NCBI GenBank assembly: GCA_045639045.1
Contig: JAZUCI010000135.1
Span: 1 to 7,503, forward strand
Source: SIG402 sp045639045
GTDB lineage: Bacteria > Bacillota > Clostridia > Christensenellales > Borkfalkiaceae
DNA length: 7,503 nt
Reading direction: 5' to 3'
Numbering within the stretch: the first letter of the stretch is position 1; each line of letters starts with the position of its first letter. Position numbers and translations under genes: made by a program. Of this stretch, positions 1 through 5,656 are shown piece after piece. The notes below the pieces were generated by a model. That model saw only the letters and a program-made list of their open reading frames with translations. It was not told the DNA's origin and did not search any database.

Positions 1-1382
1 GGAAAACGTGGGCGGTTGGCACGAACTTGGTTTCCAACGGTACCTTTGCTACGAACGGAACGGGCTTCCCCGCGGGCTGGTGGGGATACAACCACCAAAG
101 CGCTTCTAACGTAAGCGTTACGAACGGCGCGCTAAAAATCGTTACCAACGATAACTGTATCGTAACCAGAATCCCCGTAACCTTGCAAAAGGGCATCGTT
201 TATACCTTCTCGGCGGATATGAAGGTGAACAAAATGCAAACGGGTACGGCGGGCGGCGCGTTCGTGGGCTTTGCCGTTTCCAAGGCAAATAACGAATCTG
301 CCGTAAAACCCGAAAACGCGATTGCAAGCTTATTCTACACCCAAAACCTTTCGGTTACCAGCGATGGCGACTTTAAGGCAATGACGGGTTACGCCCCCGC
401 AACCTTTACGGTTGATGAGGACGGCGAATACTACGTTGTGTTTGCAAGCTGGGTATTCACCATTGATTTGACCATTGATAACGTTTCGGTTGTTGGCGCA
501 ATGCCCACCCAAGAACCCGCAAAAGAACGCGTTCGCATTTTAATTAGTAGCGATATGCACTACACCCCCGATAGCCACAGCTGGTACGGCGTGGGTAGCA
601 ATTCCCGCTTACAACAATGGGTGGACGGCATTAAAGCCGAACATCAAAAAGATCCCATCGACGCGCTTGTAATTTTAGGCGACGAATCCTTGGACCATTG
701 GGCGTTCCCCCCGTACGGCTACTATTTAACCACGGGTACTTCGTACACCAAACTGTTCGTGGATAATTACGTTTCCCAACTTCCCAAGGACTTCCCCATT
801 TATTACGTTCCCGGCAACCACGAACAGTACGGCAACGCAAAATGGTATGAAATCACCGGGCAAAACCGCCAAGGCCACTTCACCGTGGGCGATAACTTGT
901 TTATCCTTTCGGATACCTACGGCGGAAACCTTGACCCCACCGCCCATCACGACGGCGTGTATACGGGCGTGGATATGGAACACCTGTTGGGCGCTGTAAA
1001 AGCGAATGCAAACATAAGCAATATTTGGCTTATGGCACATGACTACGCACTTAATTCGGAAAGTACGCAGTTCTTAAATTTCTTAAGCAGTAACCAGCGC
1101 GTAAGGGGTCTGTTTATGGGGCATACGCATTATGCTTCGGTAAACCAAACGAATTATAGAGGCTTAACCATTGCACAAACGGGTAACTTCTCCTACACCA
1201 ACGACAACGCAACGCTTGATGCTTGGAAGTCCAGCTTCTGGGGTTACAGAGAATTAGTGATTGATACGCATAGCGCGGTAAGTAACTATATTATCCCCGC
1301 AACTTCCGCCACCTACACCGAAGGCGGCTCCGCAACCAGCATCCCCTACCAAAAGGTACACCAAGCAACGTATAGCTTTTAA
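1..1382 (+). CDS. Carbohydrate-binding-like domain plus calcineurin-type metallophosphoesterase, 3' part
   Basis: The frame is open from the left edge (first full codon at base 3), so the true start and any signal peptide lie outside. A TTG at 27 is only an internal leucine. Numbering from that codon, residues 1-157 form a glycine/asparagine-rich beta domain opening with LVSNGTF and closing with IDNVSVVG, the pattern of CBM4/9-like jelly-roll modules. Residues 168-420 hold the metallophosphoesterase motifs in order: DMH (D176, H178), GDE (D219), GNHE (N264, H265), a lone His (H338) and GHTH (H366, H368). These residues normally bind two metal ions and hydrolyse phosphoester bonds. The fusion suggests an extracellular or surface enzyme; the substrate is unknown. 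The last ~30 residues are Ser/Thr-rich. The stop is TAA at 1380-1382. It runs towards the CRISPR array but appears unrelated to it. The phosphoesterase call is firm; the binding-module call is moderate. Confidence 0.85.
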   Translation, partial: KTWAVGTNLVSNGTFATNGTGFPAGWWGYNHQSASNVSVTNGALKIVTNDNCIVTRIPVTLQKGIVYTFSADMKVNKMQTGTAGGAFVGFAVSKANNESAVKPENAIASLFYTQNLSVTSDGDFKAMTGYAPATFTVDEDGEYYVVFASWVFTIDLTIDNVSVVGAMPTQEPAKERVRILISSDMHYTPDSHSWYGVGSNSRLQQWVDGIKAEHQKDPIDALVILGDESLDHWAFPPYGYYLTTGTSYTKLFVDNYVSQLPKDFPIYYVPGNHEQYGNAKWYEITGQNRQGHFTVGDNLFILSDTYGGNLDPTAHHDGVYTGVDMEHLLGAVKANANISNIWLMAHDYALNSESTQFLNFLSSNQRVRGLFMGHTHYASVNQTNYRGLTIAQTGNFSYTNDNATLDAWKSSFWGYRELVIDTHSAVSNYIIPATSATYTEGGSATSIPYQKVHQATYSF

Positions 1383-1403
1383 GGTTTCATCATTTTAGGT
1401 TGA

Positions 1404-1444
1404 AATAAAAAACGCATCACCCGAAAGCAAATTTTGGGTGATGC
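1404..1444 (-). terminator. Hairpin terminator facing left, between the phosphoesterase gene and the array
   Basis: GCATCACCC (1414-1422) pairs perfectly with GGGTGATGC (1436-1444). On the minus strand the stem is followed by GTTTTTTATTT, a good U-tract. On the plus strand only AAAACC follows. It therefore best stops leftward transcripts, such as antisense reads through the array or cas9 read-through. It may also protect the 3' end of the plus-strand gene. Confidence 0.7.
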
Positions 1445-1458
1445 AAAACCTGAAATGA

Positions 1459-1494
1459 AAAGAATAAAAATGGAAATGTTCCCTTTTATTCTTT
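1459..1494 (+). repeat. Inverted partial CRISPR repeat capping the upstream end of the array
   Basis: AAAGAATAAAA (1459-1469) is the exact reverse complement of TTTTATTCTTT (1484-1494), which is repeat positions 13-23 of the first repeat. GGAA (1472-1475) pairs with TTCC (1479-1482), leaving an ATG loop. The result is a 15-bp interrupted hairpin that buries the 5' half of repeat 1. The left arm is a degenerate inverted copy of the repeat itself. Whether it is a remnant or a functional cap is not visible from sequence. Confidence 0.7.
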
Positions 1495-1705
1495 GGTATG
1501 ATATAATTGTGGAAACCGAATACGCAGGGCATCAAGCATTTTAGTTCCCTTTTATTCTTTGGTATGATATAATATTGGAACGAGAAAATAAAAGATATTC
1601 CGGATTTTAGTTCCCTTTTATTCTTTGGTATGATATAATATCGCTGTAATCGAGATTCCGCAGGCTTGGATTTTAGTTCCCTTTTATTCTTTGGTATGAT
1701 ATAAT
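1472..1705 (+). CRISPR. Type II-C CRISPR array, 4 repeats and 3 spacers
   Basis: Repeats lie at 1472-1507, 1538-1573, 1604-1639 and 1670-1705. They are 36 bp, begin ATTTTAGTTCCC and end GGTATGATATAAT. Repeats 2-4 are identical. Repeat 1 differs only in its first six bases. The spacers (1508-1537, 1574-1603, 1640-1669) are all 30 bp and mutually unrelated, giving an exact 66-bp period. The crRNA direction is plus: the TTTTAG start matches the 5' end of type II repeats, and the tracrRNA before cas9 is complementary to this strand. The array therefore runs convergent to cas9. The degenerate repeat lies at the 5' end; degenerate terminal repeats usually mark the older end, so new spacers may have entered on the cas side (inference). 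Confidence 0.97.
1499..1705 (+). promoter_or_regulatory. Repeat-borne extended -10 promoters, one per repeat
   Basis: The last nine bases of every repeat read TGATATAAT, a perfect extended -10 (1499-1507, 1565-1573, 1631-1639, 1697-1705). Seventeen bases upstream, TTCCCT (repeat positions 8-13) matches the -35 consensus at only 3 of 6 positions, which an extended -10 tolerates. Transcription would begin about 6-7 bases into each spacer, leaving guides of about 24 nt followed by the next repeat. This arrangement is established for Neisseria meningitidis and Campylobacter jejuni II-C arrays. Repeat 1 lost only positions 1-6, so its promoter part is intact. Confidence 0.8.
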
Positions 1706-1717
1706 ATAGGGACTAAA
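1672..1717 (+). repeat. Inverted partial CRISPR repeat capping the downstream end of the array
   Basis: AGGGACTAAA (1708-1717) follows the last repeat by two bases. It is the reverse complement of that repeat's TTTAGTTCCCT (1672-1682) with one T bulged, giving 10 pairs. It can fold with repeat 4, or serve as a very short anti-repeat for any crRNA. The same part of the repeat pairs with the real tracrRNA. Confidence 0.6.
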
Positions 1718-1785
1718 CACAAGCAAAAAATAGGCAATATTTTGTGGTTTTTTATACAAAACCGCATTGTATCGCCTATTTTTTG
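1711..1785 (+). ncRNA. Candidate short structured RNA from the outward promoter of the last repeat
   Basis: The extended -10 at 1697-1705 has no spacer after it, so its start point falls near 1711-1713. The product would begin GACUAAAC, which pairs with the repeat 5' part. It would then fold into the long hairpin at 1725-1784 with an inner stem GUGGUUUU/AAAACCGC (1744-1751/1758-1765), and end at the U-run. The layout resembles a miniature tracrRNA (anti-repeat piece, stem, terminator), but the pairing region is only about 8 nt. Transcription is inferred from the promoter alone. Confidence 0.35.
1725..1785 (+). terminator. Strong terminator of the CRISPR array, symmetrical
   Basis: AAAAAATAGGC (1725-1735) pairs perfectly with GCCTATTTTTT (1774-1784). 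After one mismatch three further pairs follow (1737-1739/1770-1772), and then an inner stem (1744-1751/1758-1765) with a UUAUAC loop. The stem ends in a T-run on both strands, so it can stop array transcripts moving right and cas9-side transcripts moving left. Confidence 0.8.
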
Positions 1786-1825
1786 TTACCTAACAACATT
1801 TTAAATTTTTTAAAAATGATTACAC

Positions 1826-1859
1826 ACCCGCCAAAACGTTAGGTGGGTTTTTGTTTTTT
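1826..1859 (+). terminator. Second hairpin terminator between the array and the cas1 fragment
   Basis: ACCCGCC (1826-1832) pairs with GGTGGGT (1842-1848) with one G-U pair, followed by TTTTT, G and TTTTTT on the plus strand. A second small inverted repeat, GTTTTTG (1847-1853) with CAAAAAC (1861-1867), abuts it. The tail on the minus strand is poor, so its main direction is rightward. It would back up the array terminator and protect the 3' end of the cas9 region. Confidence 0.65.
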
Positions 1860-1868
1860 ACAAAAACA

Positions 1869-2009
1869 TTAGTTGCATTCCTTTTCCACCATTACAACGC
1901 CAATATCCGAAAGGGGGAAGGTTAATTCCCCCTCCCCCTTTACGTGTAAATTGTTATTTTTTACGGTTAGCGTTTGGGGCGTAGAAATAAACAGGTTAAT
2001 AAAATTCAT
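1869..2009 (-). pseudogene. cas1: Truncated cas1: N-terminal 46 codons only
   Basis: An ATG at 2009-2007 lies three bases after the cas9 stop, with GGGGG (2016-2020) about seven bases before it as a ribosome site. The 46-residue product contains FISTPQTLTVKNNNL, then a GEGE turn, then FPLSDIGVVMVE. This is the characteristic first beta-strands of Cas1 (vYIs.p..LslkN..L, then .ipl.DI.vlvlE). Cas1 is normally about 290-300 residues in type II systems, and its catalytic Glu/His/Asp lie in the C-terminal helical domain, all missing here. After residue ~42 the match stops and a TAA ends the frame at 1871-1869. The sequence then goes directly into terminator hairpins, and no cas2 follows. The position is the normal cas9-cas1-cas2 order. 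Cas1 integrates new spacers, so self-sufficient adaptation is lost. The identification rests on pattern memory, strengthened by position. Confidence 0.78.
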
Positions 2010-2012
2010 ATT

Positions 2013-5000
2013 TTACCCCCGTTTATGGGCTTTGCCTGATACGTCCCGTTTTTCCTTACCCACGGGCATCATATCCCCCAAAATGCCAACTTCATATTTT
2101 TGCACGGAAGGCACTGTTTTTAACCCAACTTTTCCAACAAAACTGTGGTCATGCAAAACAAAGTGAACGCTTCCGTCATTGCTATTTATTCCATTATAGT
2201 ACACAAATCCTTCTAAAAACTGCGTTTGCGCCTTGGCTTGCTCATTCTTTATGTTAATCGGATTTTTTGCTTTCAAATACAGCAAATCGTTTTTATATAA
2301 AGAGAACAAAAATTCGTAACTTTCATCCATTTCAGGCCATTCTTCGTAAGGCTTGGCCGCGGTAATCGCCTTGTTGGGAATCGTTCCTTTTGCTACGTCT
2401 ATTGCATACACGGGCACGCAATAATATTTGCCGTCCTTTGTGAACACGTCCGTACGCACCATACTTTCGTTTTTCGCGTAGCCGTTCTTTTTTTGGATCC
2501 CACGGGCGTATACTTCTTGCACTTTTACGGTTTTTACTATCGGCCCGCTAGTACCATCGGGTTGGGGGCGATGGAAGGGGGGCGTACCTTCCTTAAACGC
2601 ATCTTCCCCCTTTCCGCCTGCTTGTTGCAAGCGGGTTTTTAGCGCGTTATACAAAGCGGGATCACTTTCCCTTGCTTGGGTAAAGTAGTTGGCAATTTCC
2701 CCGTTCTTATCCAAGGAAAGCGCGGATAGGGGCACTTTGCGCACCACCACGTTTTGGTCCACGTATTTTGTGGAATACAAGGTATCTGCGTGCAATGCCC
2801 CGTTGGCTTTTCTTTGGGGCGCACGGCTTACGAAGATGGGTTTTGCGGTGTGCAGTTGTTGGGAATCGTACCCCATCTTTTGCAAACGTTCCAAATCGTA
2901 CGTTCTAAAGCCTTGGTGCAAGCAACCAAATTCGTCCAGTTCCTCACTTTCACCACCCATACGGATTTCTAATTCTGCTACAAATTCGGGATAGGGCTTT
3001 TGCAAGTGAACGCCAAAGGCTTTATCGTAATCTACGGAAGTTAGCACTTCCCCCGTTTCATTATCCACGAACATATTGCCGTTTTTATGGAAAGCAAATT
3101 CCTTGGCTTGGTTATATTTGGTTATCCTATGCTCCATAGCGGGGGTTACGGCGGCAATTACGGTGGCATCCAACGCGTGGTGCTTATCCCCTTCCGCCCT
3201 TATTTTTTGCAAGCCCCACATATTGCGCATATACGCGGTAATTCCGCCCGCAACGGCGTACACGCGGCGTTTTGCCGTGCCAACCGTTTCATCCATTTGC
3301 AAATAATCGTTAATTAGGTTATAAACCAAGCGGCATACGTAACGCGTATCGTTTAAGTTGCGATCCTTCCATTCCCTTTCCACTTCGGGGGAGAAGGTTT
3401 CTTTTAAATAGGTTTGCTTCTTTTTATAAGAGCAGCGAAAGGTTGCCACGCGCGCGGTGAATTCCGCCCAACGGTTTTCGTCCGAGCCAAACCATTCGTA
3501 GGGCAAACGATTGCGCTTTCGCTGATTTTCGGAAGCCAAGCACAGGGTTTTATTTGCCATACCATTGCTAAACGAGCGGGAGAAGGGAATAATATGGTCT
3601 ACTTCGCAATACCCCGGTTCAAACAAGCGGTTTATGTCTATCTCTTTGCCCGAATAGGAACATTTTCCAAATTGCTCCTCATATAAGCGGTATTTTACGA
3701 TATCTAATCCCCTGGGATTTGTGATTTTGCACTTTTCCTTAATTTCCTTTATGATGCGCTCGTTATCGGCGGTGCGCTCCTTTAATTCTTTTTCAATCTT
3801 ATCCCGTTCTAATCGGCTTTTACCCATATCTCGGGCTAATTCCACGTTTACAAACGCGGGGCTATCGTATTTTAACACCACGGCGTTAATTACTTTTAGC
3901 GTTTGGGATATGGAACGGCGCACCACGGGGGAGATAATTTCGGTAATTTCCGCATTGATTTCTTCCCCTTTTAATAGGCGCAATTTTTCAAACTGACGCG
4001 CGCTATGATTATAGCCTGCCTTTTCGCACGCTTCGCTATATTTATCCCCTTGCTCTAAATACGGCTGAATATTTTTTAACGCTTTGATGGATAGATGAGC
4101 AAATCCCAATGCATCTATTTGCGAAAGCGCTTGTATTTCGGGCTCGGTTATTTGGGGGCATAATTGCAAAAGCTTCGTTTTTTGGTTATCCACGCTTTTG
4201 GTCATGGTAATAATTTCCGCAACGGCATCAAGCAACGCTACGTCTTCTTGCCGATCCCCCAAAAGCGCTTTGCGGATTTCATAGCTTTTTGCCATACTTA
4301 CAAAGGTGGCGCCTTCGGGGTCCTTCCCTTCTTTTTTCGTAGAATAGGTTAAAAGGTTGAATTTTGCATCTTCATCCCCTTTCAAATCTATCGCGGCGCG
4401 TAGTTGCTTAAAGGTTAGCATTTTTGCCGATTGTATCTTTTTTACAACCTCTTCGCGCTGTTCTTGGGAAAGGGCGTAGGATTGCCCGTTCTTTAATATT
4501 TTAAGGCTATTTAATTTTTGCAACGCGCGGCTATACTCTGCCGTGTAGCTGGCTTTGGGCGCGCGCTTTTCCCCTTCTTCAAAGGTGCAATCCCCCACGC
4601 GGAAAGTACCCGAATAGGGGCTTCCCTTACCGGGGCCTTCGTCAAAGGAGCGTTGGGAATCAAAAATTTCTAAATATTTTTGGGTAAATTCATTGGCAAT
4701 TACCTTTTGCCGTTCTTGAACGGATAAAATTTTTGCGATTTCATCGCGAAGGTCTTCCCTTAAAAAGCAATGGTCGTACTGTTCCTTTTTATTACGGAAC
4801 TGCCTGCCGTAACCCCCAACGCATAGGTAACTTGCATCCTTATACAACATTTCGCCCACGGTTTGATAGCCGTTTTGTTGCATTTTTTGTTTGTTTGCGC
4901 CCGTGGCGGAAAGCAACTTGCCTTCGTCATCCGATTTTTTGCCCGCTTTCCGCGAAGAACGGAAGCCACGATGCTTTACAAAGTACACGCATAAACGGCC

Positions 5001-5345
5001 AAGCTCCTCCCTGGAAAGGGCGCGCGTTAACCCTTCGTAGCGCACTTTTAATAAATCTATGGGGTTGTTTTCTTCTACCTTCTCTACGGTTTCTTCCCCA
5101 AAGGTATGGAATAATAGGGATTTTACACGTTCCCTTCTATGCCTACGGCGGCGCACTAATCGCCTTAAAGCGCGCGCCCTTCTTCTTGGCAAAGCCAACG
5201 AAGCACCATTTTTAGGATGTTCCGCCTTTTCAAAAATGCGCACGCCTAAATCCGCAATGCGAATAGGCTCGCCCGCAGCATCCGTTTCTAAAACGCTCCA
5301 ACCTACCGAGGCAATACCGATATCCAAACCTAATCTATAATGCAT
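2013..5345 (-). CDS. cas9: Cas9 RNA-guided nuclease, compact type II-C, 1110 aa
   Basis: Cas9 is the effector that cuts both DNA strands of a target matching the crRNA guide. Domains in order: RuvC-I with LGLDIG (catalytic D8); an arginine-rich bridge helix at 51-78; a recognition lobe to about 480; RuvC-II with VNVELARD (E502); HNH at about 540-640 with VDHIIP (D583, H584), N598 and N607; RuvC-III with KHHALDA (H723, D726). The 14- and 23-residue spacing from H584 to N598 and N607 equals that of Streptococcus pyogenes Cas9. The C-terminus (about 930-1095) has YYCVPVYAIDVAKG and VGLKTVPSVQKYEV, closely resembling N. meningitidis Cas9 (1082 aa) and less closely C. jejuni Cas9. All nuclease residues are present, so activity is expected. 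The ATG at 5345 has AAGGAG (5360-5355) nine bases upstream and directly precedes the RuvC-I strand. cas1 remains follow after three bases. No own promoter is evident; it sits 35 bases behind the tracrRNA terminator. Confidence 0.98.
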   Translation of the reverse strand: MHYRLGLDIGIASVGWSVLETDAAGEPIRIADLGVRIFEKAEHPKNGASLALPRRRARALRRLVRRRRHRRERVKSLLFHTFGEETVEKVEENNPIDLLKVRYEGLTRALSREELGRLCVYFVKHRGFRSSRKAGKKSDDEGKLLSATGANKQKMQQNGYQTVGEMLYKDASYLCVGGYGRQFRNKKEQYDHCFLREDLRDEIAKILSVQERQKVIANEFTQKYLEIFDSQRSFDEGPGKGSPYSGTFRVGDCTFEEGEKRAPKASYTAEYSRALQKLNSLKILKNGQSYALSQEQREEVVKKIQSAKMLTFKQLRAAIDLKGDEDAKFNLLTYSTKKEGKDPEGATFVSMAKSYEIRKALLGDRQEDVALLDAVAEIITMTKSVDNQKTKLLQLCPQITEPEIQALSQIDALGFAHLSIKALKNIQPYLEQGDKYSEACEKAGYNHSARQFEKLRLLKGEEINAEITEIISPVVRRSISQTLKVINAVVLKYDSPAFVNVELARDMGKSRLERDKIEKELKERTADNERIIKEIKEKCKITNPRGLDIVKYRLYEEQFGKCSYSGKEIDINRLFEPGYCEVDHIIPFSRSFSNGMANKTLCLASENQRKRNRLPYEWFGSDENRWAEFTARVATFRCSYKKKQTYLKETFSPEVEREWKDRNLNDTRYVCRLVYNLINDYLQMDETVGTAKRRVYAVAGGITAYMRNMWGLQKIRAEGDKHHALDATVIAAVTPAMEHRITKYNQAKEFAFHKNGNMFVDNETGEVLTSVDYDKAFGVHLQKPYPEFVAELEIRMGGESEELDEFGCLHQGFRTYDLERLQKMGYDSQQLHTAKPIFVSRAPQRKANGALHADTLYSTKYVDQNVVVRKVPLSALSLDKNGEIANYFTQARESDPALYNALKTRLQQAGGKGEDAFKEGTPPFHRPQPDGTSGPIVKTVKVQEVYARGIQKKNGYAKNESMVRTDVFTKDGKYYCVPVYAIDVAKGTIPNKAITAAKPYEEWPEMDESYEFLFSLYKNDLLYLKAKNPINIKNEQAKAQTQFLEGFVYYNGINSNDGSVHFVLHDHSFVGKVGLKTVPSVQKYEVGILGDMMPVGKEKRDVSGKAHKRG

Positions 5346-5379
5346 CTAACCCTTCTCCTTTGCCGTTAAAAAACCCCGT

Positions 5380-5479
5380 AAAAAGATAATACGACAACAA
5401 AAAGTTGTCGTATCAGAGCTTTGCGGGAATAAATCCCTTGTTTTAGTAACCTTTTGTTCTTTGGTATGATATAGTTACT
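5380..5479 (-). ncRNA. tracrRNA
   Basis: On the minus strand, 5475-5440 is an anti-repeat matching the array repeat at 31 of 36 positions. The mismatches fall at repeat positions 1, 9, 10, 17 and 35. Positions 9-10 form an internal loop after a 7-bp lower stem, as usual for crRNA:tracrRNA duplexes. Next come a short hairpin GGGA/TCCC (5437-5425), the linker GCAAAGCTCTG (close to the GCAACGCTCTG I recall in the Neisseria tracrRNA), and a 10-bp stem ATACGACAAC/GTTGTCGTAT with a five-U loop (5413-5389) ending in a U-rich tail. Length is about 100 nt. It base-pairs with crRNAs, allows RNase III processing and loads Cas9. The start is placed seven bases after the -10 at 5491-5486, so there is almost no leader before the anti-repeat. 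Confidence 0.93.
5381..5413 (-). terminator. tracrRNA intrinsic terminator, 36 bases before cas9
   Basis: The stem 5404-5413/5389-5398 is a perfect 10 bp with a five-base U loop, followed by TATCTTTTT. The stem is probably also the last structural hairpin of the tracrRNA. Because it precedes cas9 in the same direction, its efficiency would set how much read-through reaches cas9. Confidence 0.85.
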
Positions 5480-5485
5480 ACGTAT

Positions 5486-5513
5486 AGTATAACACGTTTT
5501 ATTTTTTTGTCAA
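5486..5513 (-). promoter_or_regulatory. tracrRNA promoter (and probably cas9)
   Basis: On the minus strand, a perfect TTGACA (5513-5508) is separated by 16 bases from TATACT (5491-5486, 5 of 6 matches to TATAAT). The expected start is near 5479, four bases before the anti-repeat. No equally good promoter is visible between here and the cas9 start. Confidence 0.8.
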
Positions 5514-5638
5514 TAGTTTTTTTTAAAATTTTTTTGGAGGTTGTATGAAAGAGGACAACACCTTTGTAACAATAGCGATTTGCTTTTCCATTTTGCCATC
5601 AACTTGATTTCTTCATTAAAAATTTCTTTATTAAACAT
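5510..5638 (-). CDS. Possible small or truncated ORF, 42 aa
   Basis: An ATG at 5638 has AAGGGG (5650-5645) six bases upstream and follows the stop of the 112-aa gene by 18 bases, as a second gene in an operon would. The first ~25 residues (MFNKEIFNEEIKLMAKWKSK and on) are Lys/Glu-rich and look like a plausible amphipathic helix. The remainder turns Cys/Asn/Lys-rich and reads through AT-rich DNA, ending at a TGA that overlaps the -35 box of the tracrRNA promoter. It may be the start of a gene cut off when the CRISPR locus was inserted or rearranged, or a chance ORF. I do not recognise it. Confidence 0.3.
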   Translation of the reverse strand: MFNKEIFNEEIKLMAKWKSKSLLLQRCCPLSYNLQKNFKKNY

Positions 5639-5656
5639 AAATTTCCCCTTAACCAA

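Noticed and set aside
27..29. TTG taken as the start of the phosphoesterase gene
   Set aside because: The frame is open upstream and the preceding residues continue the domain (GTN before LVSNGTF). No ribosome site is present.
726..1040. A 104-codon minus-strand open frame inside the phosphoesterase
   Set aside because: It is antisense to the conserved GDE-to-GNHE region, so it is a shadow frame.
1706..1785. Reading the post-array element as the main tracrRNA
   Set aside because: Its repeat complementarity is only about 10 pairs and most of that lies before the predicted start. The element before cas9 has a 31-of-36 anti-repeat, a promoter and the expected hairpins.
1873..2166. A 97-codon plus-strand open frame over the cas9 end
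   Set aside because: It is antisense to the Cas9 C-terminus and the cas1 fragment, both of which show family patterns. It has no ribosome site of note.
2349..2356. Eight-base match of the spacer 3 end (AGGCTTGG) in cas9
   Set aside because: A match of this length is expected by chance in a window of this size.
4733..5215. A 160-codon plus-strand open frame inside cas9
   Set aside because: It lies fully antisense to the conserved RuvC-I, bridge helix and early recognition lobe of Cas9. Its composition is a mirror of that coding strand and no family pattern is visible.
5545..5607. A 20-codon plus-strand ORF with a strong GGAGG at 5536-5540
   Set aside because: It is very short, lacks a convincing rightward promoter and opposes the 42-aa frame. 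It could be a leader peptide but nothing else supports it.
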